Source of the DNA: Candidatus Faecivivens stercorigallinarum | GTDB lineage: Bacteria; Bacillota; Clostridia; Oscillospirales; Ruminococcaceae | Assembly: GCA_018715465.1 (NCBI GenBank) | Contig: DVLN01000137.1 | Span: forward strand, 1-19,063 | Reading direction: 5' to 3' | Length of the DNA: 19,063 nucleotides | Part shown: positions 6,828 to 12,690 of the stretch, piece after piece | Layout: every line of letters begins with the position of its first letter | Numbering within the stretch: the first letter of the stretch is position 1 | The notes under the pieces: generated by a model | Database searches by the model: none | What the model was told of the DNA's origin: nothing | What the model saw: the letters and a program-made list of their open reading frames with translations, nothing else | Program-made: the position numbers and the translations under genes

Positions 6828-6855
6828 ATTTTATGCCCCGGCCGCTGAAAATGTG
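6828..6855 (-). promoter_or_regulatory. Possible SigK-like promoter of the cysteine-rich gene
   Basis: On the minus strand, CACA (6855-6852) is followed after 16 bases by CATAAAAT (6835-6828). This fits the Bacillus SigK pattern mACm-N16-CATAnnnT. The spacer is GC-rich and no sigma-A promoter is obvious upstream of this gene. The motif is short enough to arise by chance. Confidence 0.25.
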
Positions 6856-6925
6856 CAGCATAATCCATCGGAACGTCTGTCGCTTCCCTCAAAAGCTAAA
6901 AATTTTCTGAAAGGATGTCATTTTT

Positions 6926-7357
6926 ATGCAGATTGTAACCTACACCACCACCGACCCGCTTTATTCCCAGGCCTATGCCCTGCGCAACCTGGTGCTCCGT
7001 CATCCGCTTGGACTGGACCTGAAGGATGAGGACCTTTCCCGCGACCAGACAGATTATCATATTGGCCTGCTGGACGAGGAAACACTGGCCGCCTCGTTGA
7101 TTCTCCACCCGCTGGACGGAGGCGATATCCAGATGCGGCAGGTATGTACCCACCCCGACCGTCAGGGTGAGGGACTGGGCCGGACGCTGGTGACGGCAGC
7201 GGAAGAGATGGCAAGGCAGATGGGCTATAAACGGATGGTGCTGCATGGTCGGGAATCAGCCGCCGGATTTTACCGCAAGCTGGGATATCTGACCGACGGA
7301 GTACGCTTTTACGAGCTGAATATTCCCCATCTCTCCTTCCATAAGACGCTCGTATAA
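6926..7357 (+). CDS. GNAT family N-acetyltransferase
   Basis: 143 residues, one GNAT domain, transferring an acetyl group from acetyl-CoA to an amine of unknown identity. Motif A is visible as QVCTHPDRQGEGLGRTLV (about residues 73-90), with the Q-x-x-G-x-G pyrophosphate-binding loop. It is followed by the motif B region LHGRESAAGFYRKLGY (about 109-124), which ends in the common FYxKxGY signature. Length is usual for a single-domain member. AAAGGA at 6910-6915 lies 10 bases before the ATG; the ATG inside AAAGGATG is not the start. It is divergent from the cysteine-rich gene across 157 bases. The next gene has its own promoter, so this may be monocistronic. The substrate cannot be predicted. 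Confidence 0.9.
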   Translation: MQIVTYTTTDPLYSQAYALRNLVLRHPLGLDLKDEDLSRDQTDYHIGLLDEETLAASLILHPLDGGDIQMRQVCTHPDRQGEGLGRTLVTAAEEMARQMGYKRMVLHGRESAAGFYRKLGYLTDGVRFYELNIPHLSFHKTLV

Positions 7358-7382
7358 CAAACGGTGCGGCGGCGGGCGGTGG

Positions 7383-7411
7383 TTGCAAAGAATCAAAAGT
7401 TCGTGTATAAT
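7383..7411 (+). promoter_or_regulatory. Sigma-A promoter of the patatin-asnA operon
   Basis: TTGCAA (7383-7388), exactly 17 bases, then TATAAT (7406-7411), a perfect -10. It lies just after the GNAT stop codon and about 97 bases before the patatin ATG. Confidence 0.75.
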
Positions 7412-7427
7412 AAAAGGTACCATTAAA

Positions 7428-7471
7428 CCACTGTTCACCGTGGACAGCAGCCGGTCGTCTGTAGATGACCG
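7428..7471 (+). other. Structured leader of the patatin mRNA
   Basis: Two hairpins lie between the promoter and the coding region. CTGTTC/GGACAG (7431-7447) has a 5-base loop and competes with CCAC/GTGG (7428-7443). CGGTCGTC/GATGACCG (7452-7459 with 7464-7471) has a TGTA loop and one G-T pair. No known riboswitch class is recognised and there is no terminator-like T-run. Confidence 0.45.
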
Positions 7472-7507
7472 AGGGAAAAATATTGCTTTTATGAAAGGAT
7501 GGGAAAT

Positions 7508-8353
7508 ATGGCTGCACTGATTCTGGAAGGCGGCGGCATGCGCGGACTGTTTACATCAGGTGCGCTGGATGCGTTTCTTGACGCAGATATCCAGATACCC
7601 CGCTGTTACGGCGTATCTGCCGGCGCCTGCAACGCCATCTCCTATTATACCGGCCAGCGTGGACGCAGCCGTGCCATCAATATCAACTATGTCAACGACA
7701 AACGGTATGTCAGTTGGGAAAACCTGCTGGACGGCGGCTGCATCTTCAGTGAAGAGATGATGTTCCACACCATCCCCGAAAAGCTGCTTCCCTTTGATTA
7801 CGACCGCTATCGTGCCGTCAACCCGGATTCATTCGCAGTCTGCACCAGCCTGCTGTCCGGCCGCCCGGTCTATATCCGTGTCCCGGCCGATCTGCGGACA
7901 GAATACCGGCCGATACTCGCGTCGATGTCGCTGCCGCTGGTCTCCAGGCCGGTCGAGTATAAAGGTGACCTGCTGCTGGACGGCGGAGTTGCCGACTCCA
8001 TCCCGGTTGCAAGAGCACGCAAGGACGGCACCGATAAACTGGTCATTATTCTCACCCAGCACGACGGCTACCAGAAGCAGGCAGAAAAGATGCTGCCGAT
8101 GTACCGTATCTGGTACCACGATTATCCCAGCTTTATCCGGGCAATCTCCCGGCGGCATATTGTCTACAACCAGTCGCTGGAGCTGATCCGGCAGCTGGAA
8201 CAGCAGGGAAAAGCAGTTGTCATCCGTCCGCCCCAGCCGGTCGATATCAGCCGGATCGAAAAGGACACCCGCAAACTCAATGCACTCTATCAGCAGGGCT
8301 ATAATACAGCAACTGCAAAAATCGCTGAACTCCGGGAATTTCTCGGACAATAA
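7508..8353 (+). CDS. Patatin-like phospholipase
   Basis: 281 residues. A predicted serine acyl-hydrolase acting on phospholipid or acylglycerol esters. The oxyanion-hole glycine stretch EGGGMRG is at residues 7-13, the nucleophile elbow GVSAG at 35-39 (Ser37), and the catalytic Asp in LLDGGVADS (Asp158) completes the Ser-Asp dyad. The region after about 180 has a Tyr- and Arg-rich helical extension ending in coiled-coil-like repeats, as in bacterial YjjU-type members. There is no signal peptide, so it is cytosolic or peripheral. The frame also has an ATG at 7499, but that is part of the Shine-Dalgarno GAAAGGATG. The ATG at 7508 is eight bases after AAAGGA and is chosen. It shares a transcript with asnA, which starts 46 bases after its stop with no terminator between. 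Confidence 0.9.
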   Translation: MAALILEGGGMRGLFTSGALDAFLDADIQIPRCYGVSAGACNAISYYTGQRGRSRAININYVNDKRYVSWENLLDGGCIFSEEMMFHTIPEKLLPFDYDRYRAVNPDSFAVCTSLLSGRPVYIRVPADLRTEYRPILASMSLPLVSRPVEYKGDLLLDGGVADSIPVARARKDGTDKLVIILTQHDGYQKQAEKMLPMYRIWYHDYPSFIRAISRRHIVYNQSLELIRQLEQQGKAVVIRPPQPVDISRIEKDTRKLNALYQQGYNTATAKIAELREFLGQ

Positions 8354-8398
8354 GCTGTTCCGTTACAGCATGAACAGCATGAAAGGAAGCATTTAAAC

Positions 8399-9412
8399 AT
8401 GAGCCATCTGACCATTCCCGAAGGATACACTCCGGTACTTAACCTGTACGACACCCAAAAAGCAATCGGCCTGACCAAGAGACTGTTTGAAGATATGCTC
8501 TGCGGCGCCCTGAATCTCCGCCGTGTATCCGCCCCTCTCTTTCTTGAGGCGTCGACCGGTCTGAACGACGACCTCAACGGCGTCGAACGTCCGGTATCCT
8601 TCACCATCCGGGACACCGGTACCGAGGCGCAGGTTGTCCATTCCCTCGCCAAATGGAAACGGCAGGCGCTGCACGATTACGGCTTTGAGCCGGGCAGCGG
8701 TCTGTACACCGACATGAACGCCATCCGCCGGGACGAAGATCTGGACAATCTCCACTCAATCTATGTCGACCAGTGGGACTGGGAAAAGGTCATCACCAAA
8801 GGCGAACGTACACCGGAGTATCTCTGCCGGACAGTGCGCAGCATCGTACACGCGATCTGTGCGACCCAGAAGACGCTGTGGGCGATCTTCCCCCAGCTGA
8901 GCACACATGCTCCGCTTAAAGAAGATGTCACCTTCATCACCACACAGCAGCTGGAAGACCGCTACCCTGATCTGACCCCAAAGGAACGTGAAAACGCGAT
9001 TACACGTGAGCTGGGGACAGTCTTCCTGATGCAGATTGGCGGCGCACTCAAGAGCGGCAAGCCGCATGACGGACGCGCACCCGACTATGACGACTGGAGC
9101 CTGAACGGAGATATCCTGTTCTGGAATGAGACGTTGGGATGCGGATTTGAAGTATCGTCGATGGGCATTCGGGTCAGCCCGGAGAGTCTCGACCGGCAGC
9201 TGACGATTGCAGGATGCGACGACCGGCGTGCACTTCCCTTCCATCGCGCACTGCTGGCAGGCGAGCTGCCGTACACAATCGGCGGTGGTATCGGACAGTC
9301 GCGGCTGTGCATGCTGCTGCTGGGCAGTGCTCACATCGGCGAGGTACAGTCCTCGGTCTGGGACAGCGAAACCCTCGAACAGTGCAAAAAAGCTGGCATC
9401 CCGATCCTCTAA
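8399..9412 (+). CDS. asnA: Aspartate-ammonia ligase (asparagine synthetase A)
   Basis: 337 residues, close to the 330 of E. coli AsnA. Converts aspartate, ammonia and ATP to asparagine, AMP and PPi in the cytosol. The fold is class II aminoacyl-tRNA-synthetase-like. Recognisable blocks are VVHSLAKWKRQAL, GLYTDMNAIRRDED, HSIYVDQWDWEKV, RAPDYDDWS, LNGDILFWN, FEVSSMGIRV and TIGGGIGQSRLCMLLL, the last being the motif 3-like ATP-binding segment. AAAGGA at 8382-8387 lies 11 bases before the ATG. Upstream, GCTGTTC/GAACAGC (8354-8360 with 8372-8378) can form a hairpin, and ACAGCATGA is tandemly duplicated at 8365-8382, next to the ribosome binding site. It is probably cotranscribed with the patatin gene. 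No asnC-type regulator is present in the window. Confidence 0.97.
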   Translation: MSHLTIPEGYTPVLNLYDTQKAIGLTKRLFEDMLCGALNLRRVSAPLFLEASTGLNDDLNGVERPVSFTIRDTGTEAQVVHSLAKWKRQALHDYGFEPGSGLYTDMNAIRRDEDLDNLHSIYVDQWDWEKVITKGERTPEYLCRTVRSIVHAICATQKTLWAIFPQLSTHAPLKEDVTFITTQQLEDRYPDLTPKERENAITRELGTVFLMQIGGALKSGKPHDGRAPDYDDWSLNGDILFWNETLGCGFEVSSMGIRVSPESLDRQLTIAGCDDRRALPFHRALLAGELPYTIGGGIGQSRLCMLLLGSAHIGEVQSSVWDSETLEQCKKAGIPIL

Positions 9413-9511
9413 TGCCGATGTTTCAATCATGCTCCACTTGCTGAGCAAATGCACGTCGCTTCACCACTCGGAACGATAGAAGTTGTACGCACTCTCTACC
9501 CGGTGGTTTGA

Positions 9512-9530
9512 CCGGCGCGCCGAGCGCCGG
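9512..9530. terminator. GC-rich hairpin downstream of asnA
   Basis: CCGGCGC (9512-9518) pairs with GCGCCGG (9524-9530) around GCCGA. It is followed on the plus strand only by AGTTGAGTTTCGC, so termination would be inefficient. An upstream CCGGT (9500-9504) offers an alternative pairing. It is the first stable structure after the asnA stop. Confidence 0.35.
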
Positions 9531-9579
9531 AGTTGAGTTTCGCACAAACAGGCGTTGATAATGATTAAAAAGTTTTACT

Positions 9580-9641
9580 CGATTTTTTTCAAAAAATCGC
9601 AGGTCCAGGACAGAGTCCTGGTCGCCTTCCGCAGAAGGCGA
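9580..9641. repeat. Triple-hairpin intergenic element
   Basis: Three perfect inverted repeats follow each other almost without gaps. CGATTTTTT/AAAAAATCG is at 9580-9599, CCAGGAC-AGA-GTCCTGG at 9605-9621, and TCGCCTTC-CGCA-GAAGGCGA at 9622-9641. The arrangement resembles dispersed multi-hairpin elements that I recall from intergenic regions of gut Clostridia. The family name and copy number cannot be checked here. Confidence 0.7.
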
Positions 9642-9680
9642 AATCTCCTTTTCCCCAAAATCAGCTCAGCAAGGGGTAGC

Positions 9681-9700
9681 AAAATATCCGCAGATATTTT
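9681..9700. repeat. 8-bp palindrome with the same CGCA loop
   Basis: AAAATATC (9681-9688) and GATATTTT (9693-9700) flank CGCA. The loop and closing pair (TCCGCAGA overall) are identical to the third hairpin of the 9580-9641 element, although the rest of the stem differs completely. Confidence 0.65.
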
Positions 9701-9703
9701 GTG

Positions 9704-9732
9704 TAGGGGACGCATAGCAAGGGCGTCCCCTA
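9704..9732. repeat. 10-bp inverted repeat
   Basis: TAGGGGACGC (9704-9713) pairs perfectly with GCGTCCCCTA (9723-9732) around a nine-base loop. Its last two bases are also the first bases of the next palindrome, so the two structures abut. Confidence 0.7.
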
Positions 9733-9767
9733 TGAAAAAAGGCCGTTCGATGCGGCCTTTTTTCATA
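9731..9767. terminator. Bidirectional intrinsic terminator
   Basis: A perfect 15-bp inverted repeat (9731-9745 with 9753-9767): TATGAAAAAAGGCCG, a 7-base loop, then its complement. The GC core GGCCG is flanked by six A on one side and six T on the other, so it reads as stem plus T-run on both strands. It lies between convergent genes and suits termination of both the asnA transcript and read-through from glgP. Confidence 0.75.
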
Positions 9768-9855
9768 ACCGAGCGAGGGCAGCACTTCCGATTTACACAG
9801 TCTGTGGGACTACGTGGGCCGGCACGGCACTGCCAAATTTTCGACCGTTTCCCCT

Positions 9856-9882
9856 CTTTGACTGTCCGGTGGACAGTCAAAG
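9856..9882. repeat. 12-bp inverted repeat
   Basis: CTTTGACTGTCC (9856-9867) and GGACAGTCAAAG (9871-9882) are perfect complements separated by GGT. No T-run follows on either strand. It is a cruciform or RNA hairpin candidate of unknown role. Confidence 0.7.
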
Positions 9883-9953
9883 ACGGCACAACATTGCTGA
9901 ACAATACATATCTCCGCTTAACTATACCCCAAAATCATCTGTCCCATCCAATC

Positions 9954-9995
9954 AGCCGGTATTCACCTAGGTATCTCCATCCGGGAATACCGGCT
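9954..9995. repeat. 11-bp inverted repeat with 20-base loop
   Basis: AGCCGGTATTC (9954-9964) pairs perfectly with GAATACCGGCT (9985-9995). The plus strand continues ATTCTGTTTTC, so a weak plus-strand terminator is possible. The loop contains CCTAGG. Confidence 0.6.
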
Positions 9996-10011
9996 ATTCT
10001 GTTTTCAGACA

Positions 10012-10050
10012 GCACAAAACCGGCAGAGGGAAATTCCCCTGCCGGTTTGT
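10012..10050 (-). terminator. Terminator of the glg operon, probably bidirectional
   Basis: AAACCGGCAG (10017-10026) pairs with CTGCCGGTTT (10039-10048). Three more pairs (GGG/CCC) form after one mismatch. On the minus strand the stem is followed by TTTTGTGCTG; on the plus strand by TTTGTTTTGC. It lies 19 bases after the glgP stop codon. Confidence 0.8.
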
Positions 10051-10067
10051 TTTGCATCTGACAAAGA

Positions 10068-12461
10068 TTATTTCTTGTACCAGATATTTTCGATATAGTC
10101 GCGGACCGAACGGTCAGCCGAGAAGATACCAGACTCTGCGATGTTGCGGAGCGACATCTGGTTCCAGTGTCTCTGGTCGAGGTAGCTCTGACCGACGGTG
10201 TTCTGTGCCTGACGGTAGCTGTCGAAGTCAGCCAGCGACATATACTGGTCGTTCTGCAGCAGATAGTTGATGATGGTGTCGAAGTTCTTGCCATCCAGAC
10301 CGCCGCGGCGGACAAACTCGATGATCTCCTGGAGATACTGGTTGTTGTTGTAGCAGTTCCAGGGGTTATAGCCTCTTCTGCCCAGCTCGATGACTTCCGG
10401 CGTATTCATACCGAAGATGAAGATGTTGTCGTCGCCGACGACATCGTGGATTTCGACGTTTGCACCATCCATCGTACCGAGGGTGATCGCACCGTTGAGC
10501 ATCATCTTCATGTTGCCGGTACCGGATGCTTCCTTGCCAGCCTGGGAGATCTGCTCGGAGATCTCAGCTGCCGGATAGATGATCTCAGCCAGCGAAACAC
10601 GGTAGTTTTCGAGGAAGATAACCTTCAGCTGACCATTCAACGAGAAGTCGCGGTTGACAATATCGCCGATTGCACAGATAAAGCGGATGATTTCCTTGGC
10701 CATGTAATAGCCTGCGGAAGCCTTCGCGCCGAAGATGAAGGTTCTGGGAGTGATACGGGCGCCCTTCTTGACCTCAAGGTAGAGATGCAGGATCTCCAGT
10801 GCATTGAGCAGCTGACGTTTGTATTCATGCAGACGCTTGACCTGAACGTCGAAGATGGAGTTCGGGTCGACCTTGATACCGTTGTGCGCAGCGATATATT
10901 TTGCCAGACGTTCCTTGTTGGCCAGCTTGATCTTGCCCAGCTGTTCCAGAACATTGGAGTCGTCCATAAACTTCTTCAGCTGAGACAGCTGAGACAGGTC
11001 ATGCACATATCCGTCGCCAATCAGCCCGGTGATCATATCAGCCAGCAGCGGGTTGCCCTGGTTGAGCCAGCGTCTTGCGGTGATACCGTTGGTGACGTTG
11101 GTCAGCTTGCCGGGGTAGATATCGTTGAAATCCTTGAACAGGTCGTTCTTGAGGATATCCGAGTGCAGCTTGGAAACGCCGTTGACCGAGAAGCAGCAGA
11201 TCAGGCAGAGGTTCGCCATGCGGACCTGGTTGTCGCCGATAGCAGCCATCTTAGCGATTGCGCCGCGCTTTTCGGGGAAGTTATCGTATACATAGCTGCA
11301 AAAACGACGGTTGATCTCCTCAACAATCGAGGTGATGCGGGGCAGATGATGACGGAACAGGCCGATATCCCATTTTTCCAGCGCTTCGCTCATAACGGTA
11401 TGGTTGGTATAAGCGAGGGTGTGGCAGGTGATATCCCATGCCTTTTCCCAGGAATAACCGTAATCGTCCAGCAAAATTCTCATCAGCTCAGGTACGCAGA
11501 GAGCCGGATGGGTATCGTTGATATGGACAATTGCTTTTTCCGCCAAATTATCCAGTGAAGGATTGGTCCGCAGATGGATCTGAACGATGTTCTGCAGCGA
11601 AGCGGATACAAAGAAATACTGCTGTTTCAGACGCAGGCTCTTGCCTTCGATGTGGTCATCGGCAGGATACAGAACCTTGGAGATCGCCTCCGCACGGTTG
11701 CCGCCTTCCATCGACTTGACATGCTCGCCTCTGGTGAACTTGCCGATATCGAAGGAGTCGATCGACTCAGCGCTCCACAGACGCAGCGAGTTGACAGCTT
11801 CGCTGTCCTTGCCCGAAATCAGGAAGTCATACGGGACAGCGCGAACGGTATAATAATTCTTGTGGATTGTCTTCAGGCCGGACTCGCCCCACTCTTCCTT
11901 GACTTCGCCGTCAAAGTGGATCTCCTTGGCCTCATCACGGCGGGGAACCAGCCAGTAGCCGCCCAGCTCCAGCCAGTTGTCCGGGAATTCCATCTGCCAG
12001 CCGTCAACAATCTTCTGACGGAAGATACCGAACTCATACCGGATTGAGAAACCGGTGATCGGATATTCCATCGTCGTTGCAGCATCCATATAGCAGGACG
12101 CAAGCCGTCCCAGACCACCGTTGCCCAGACCGGCATCCGGCTCCATTTCATAGATCTTTTCCAGATCGAATCCCAGCTCTTTGACTGCCTCTTTCATCTC
12201 AGCTTCCATGCTGAGGTTGTAGAGATTGTTTTTCAGCGAGCGGCCGACCAGAAATTCCATCGACATATAATAGATACGCTTCTGATCAGAATGTTTGAGC
12301 TTTTCATTGTAGTCGCCGCGTTTGTCCAGCAGCTTCTGACGGACAACCGTCAGCACAGCGCCGTACATCTGAAGAATGGTCGCATCATCCGCGTCGTAAC
12401 CGTAATCGGCGCGAAGCGTTTTGACCAGCTCTTCTTTGAGCTCGTTTACGGAATAAGACAT
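10068..12461 (-). CDS. glgP: Glycogen/maltodextrin phosphorylase
   Basis: 797 residues, the usual length for bacterial GT35 phosphorylases. It releases glucose-1-phosphate from the non-reducing ends of glycogen using phosphate. The PLP-binding segment EASGTGNMKMMLNGA is present, with the cofactor lysine at about residue 652, followed by TMDGANVEI. Other family blocks are EPDAGLGNGGLGRLASCYMDA, INDTHPALCVPELMRIL, TNHTVMSEALEKW, NVTNGITARRWL and QVKRLHEYKRQLLN. The start is ATG 12461, after GAGAGG with seven bases between; the TTG at 12464 is not needed. It is the last gene of the glgBCDAP cluster, 229 bases after glgA, a gap that contains a glgA terminator candidate and a strong hairpin. It may therefore be expressed at a different level from the synthetic genes. 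No clear promoter is visible in the gap. Confidence 0.97.
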   Translation of the reverse strand: MSYSVNELKEELVKTLRADYGYDADDATILQMYGAVLTVVRQKLLDKRGDYNEKLKHSDQKRIYYMSMEFLVGRSLKNNLYNLSMEAEMKEAVKELGFDLEKIYEMEPDAGLGNGGLGRLASCYMDAATTMEYPITGFSIRYEFGIFRQKIVDGWQMEFPDNWLELGGYWLVPRRDEAKEIHFDGEVKEEWGESGLKTIHKNYYTVRAVPYDFLISGKDSEAVNSLRLWSAESIDSFDIGKFTRGEHVKSMEGGNRAEAISKVLYPADDHIEGKSLRLKQQYFFVSASLQNIVQIHLRTNPSLDNLAEKAIVHINDTHPALCVPELMRILLDDYGYSWEKAWDITCHTLAYTNHTVMSEALEKWDIGLFRHHLPRITSIVEEINRRFCSYVYDNFPEKRGAIAKMAAIGDNQVRMANLCLICCFSVNGVSKLHSDILKNDLFKDFNDIYPGKLTNVTNGITARRWLNQGNPLLADMITGLIGDGYVHDLSQLSQLKKFMDDSNVLEQLGKIKLANKERLAKYIAAHNGIKVDPNSIFDVQVKRLHEYKRQLLNALEILHLYLEVKKGARITPRTFIFGAKASAGYYMAKEIIRFICAIGDIVNRDFSLNGQLKVIFLENYRVSLAEIIYPAAEISEQISQAGKEASGTGNMKMMLNGAITLGTMDGANVEIHDVVGDDNIFIFGMNTPEVIELGRRGYNPWNCYNNNQYLQEIIEFVRRGGLDGKNFDTIINYLLQNDQYMSLADFDSYRQAQNTVGQSYLDQRHWNQMSLRNIAESGIFSADRSVRDYIENIWYKK

Positions 12462-12553
12462 CAAATTTCCTCTCTTTCAATCGGTTTGGTTGTTCCGCCG
12501 GCGGTCAGCAACAGCCGGCAGACAAGGCCGAAAAGGACTGCAATTTCCCTTTC

Positions 12554-12588
12554 GCACAGCTGCCGGGGCTATATCCCGGCAGCTGTGC
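12554..12588. repeat. 14-bp perfect hairpin in the glgA-glgP gap
   Basis: GCACAGCTGCCGGG (12554-12567) pairs with CCCGGCAGCTGTGC (12575-12588) around GCTATAT. Flanking TTTCC (12544-12548) and GGAAA can extend the stem with mismatches. No T-run follows in either direction. It is probably an mRNA-stabilising or processing hairpin. It shares the 12-mer ACAGCTGCCGGG with the hairpin at 5853-5889. Confidence 0.65.
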
Positions 12589-12609
12589 CAGAAGGAAACA
12601 CCGTTACAC

Positions 12610-12657
12610 AAAAAAATACCAGCACGGGAGGAAACCTTGCCTGAAGATCTCCTCCCG
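12610..12657 (-). terminator. Possible terminator or attenuator after glgA
   Basis: CGGGAGGA (12625-12632) pairs with TCCTCCCG (12650-12657) across a 17-base loop. On the minus strand a run of seven T (12616-12610) follows after eight bases. The long loop and the gap before the T-run make it weak, which would allow partial read-through into glgP. Confidence 0.45.
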
Positions 12658-12690
12658 ACCGATAAAAAAGGTGCACCGGATTGATCAGTT

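Larger units (their letters stand above)
9413..10067. other. Gene-free, palindrome-rich region between convergent asnA and glgP
   Basis: No credible coding sequence is seen in these 655 bases. An open frame from about 9555 to 10061 reads straight through the hairpins, has no ribosome binding site and encodes a low-complexity basic peptide. The stretch instead holds about ten inverted repeats, listed separately, with at least two terminator-type structures. It has no tRNA, rRNA or recognisable transposase remnant. Confidence 0.75.

Noticed and set aside
9580..9882. Possible CRISPR array
   Set aside because: The palindromes differ in stem sequence and spacing, there are no direct repeats of constant length, and no cas genes are present.
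9555..10061. A 168-codon open frame in the asnA-glgP gap
   Set aside because: It reads through many perfect inverted repeats, lacks a ribosome binding site and gives a basic low-complexity peptide. The structure, not the coding, explains the sequence.
9413..10067. Possible insertion sequence or MITE
   Set aside because: No transposase remnant, no pair of terminal inverted repeats bounding the region and no target-site duplication could be seen.
10167..11558. A 463-codon open frame antisense to glgP
   Set aside because: It mirrors the glgP reading frame and is rich in Val, Asp and Leu as expected of a reverse-complement shadow. There is no ribosome binding site.
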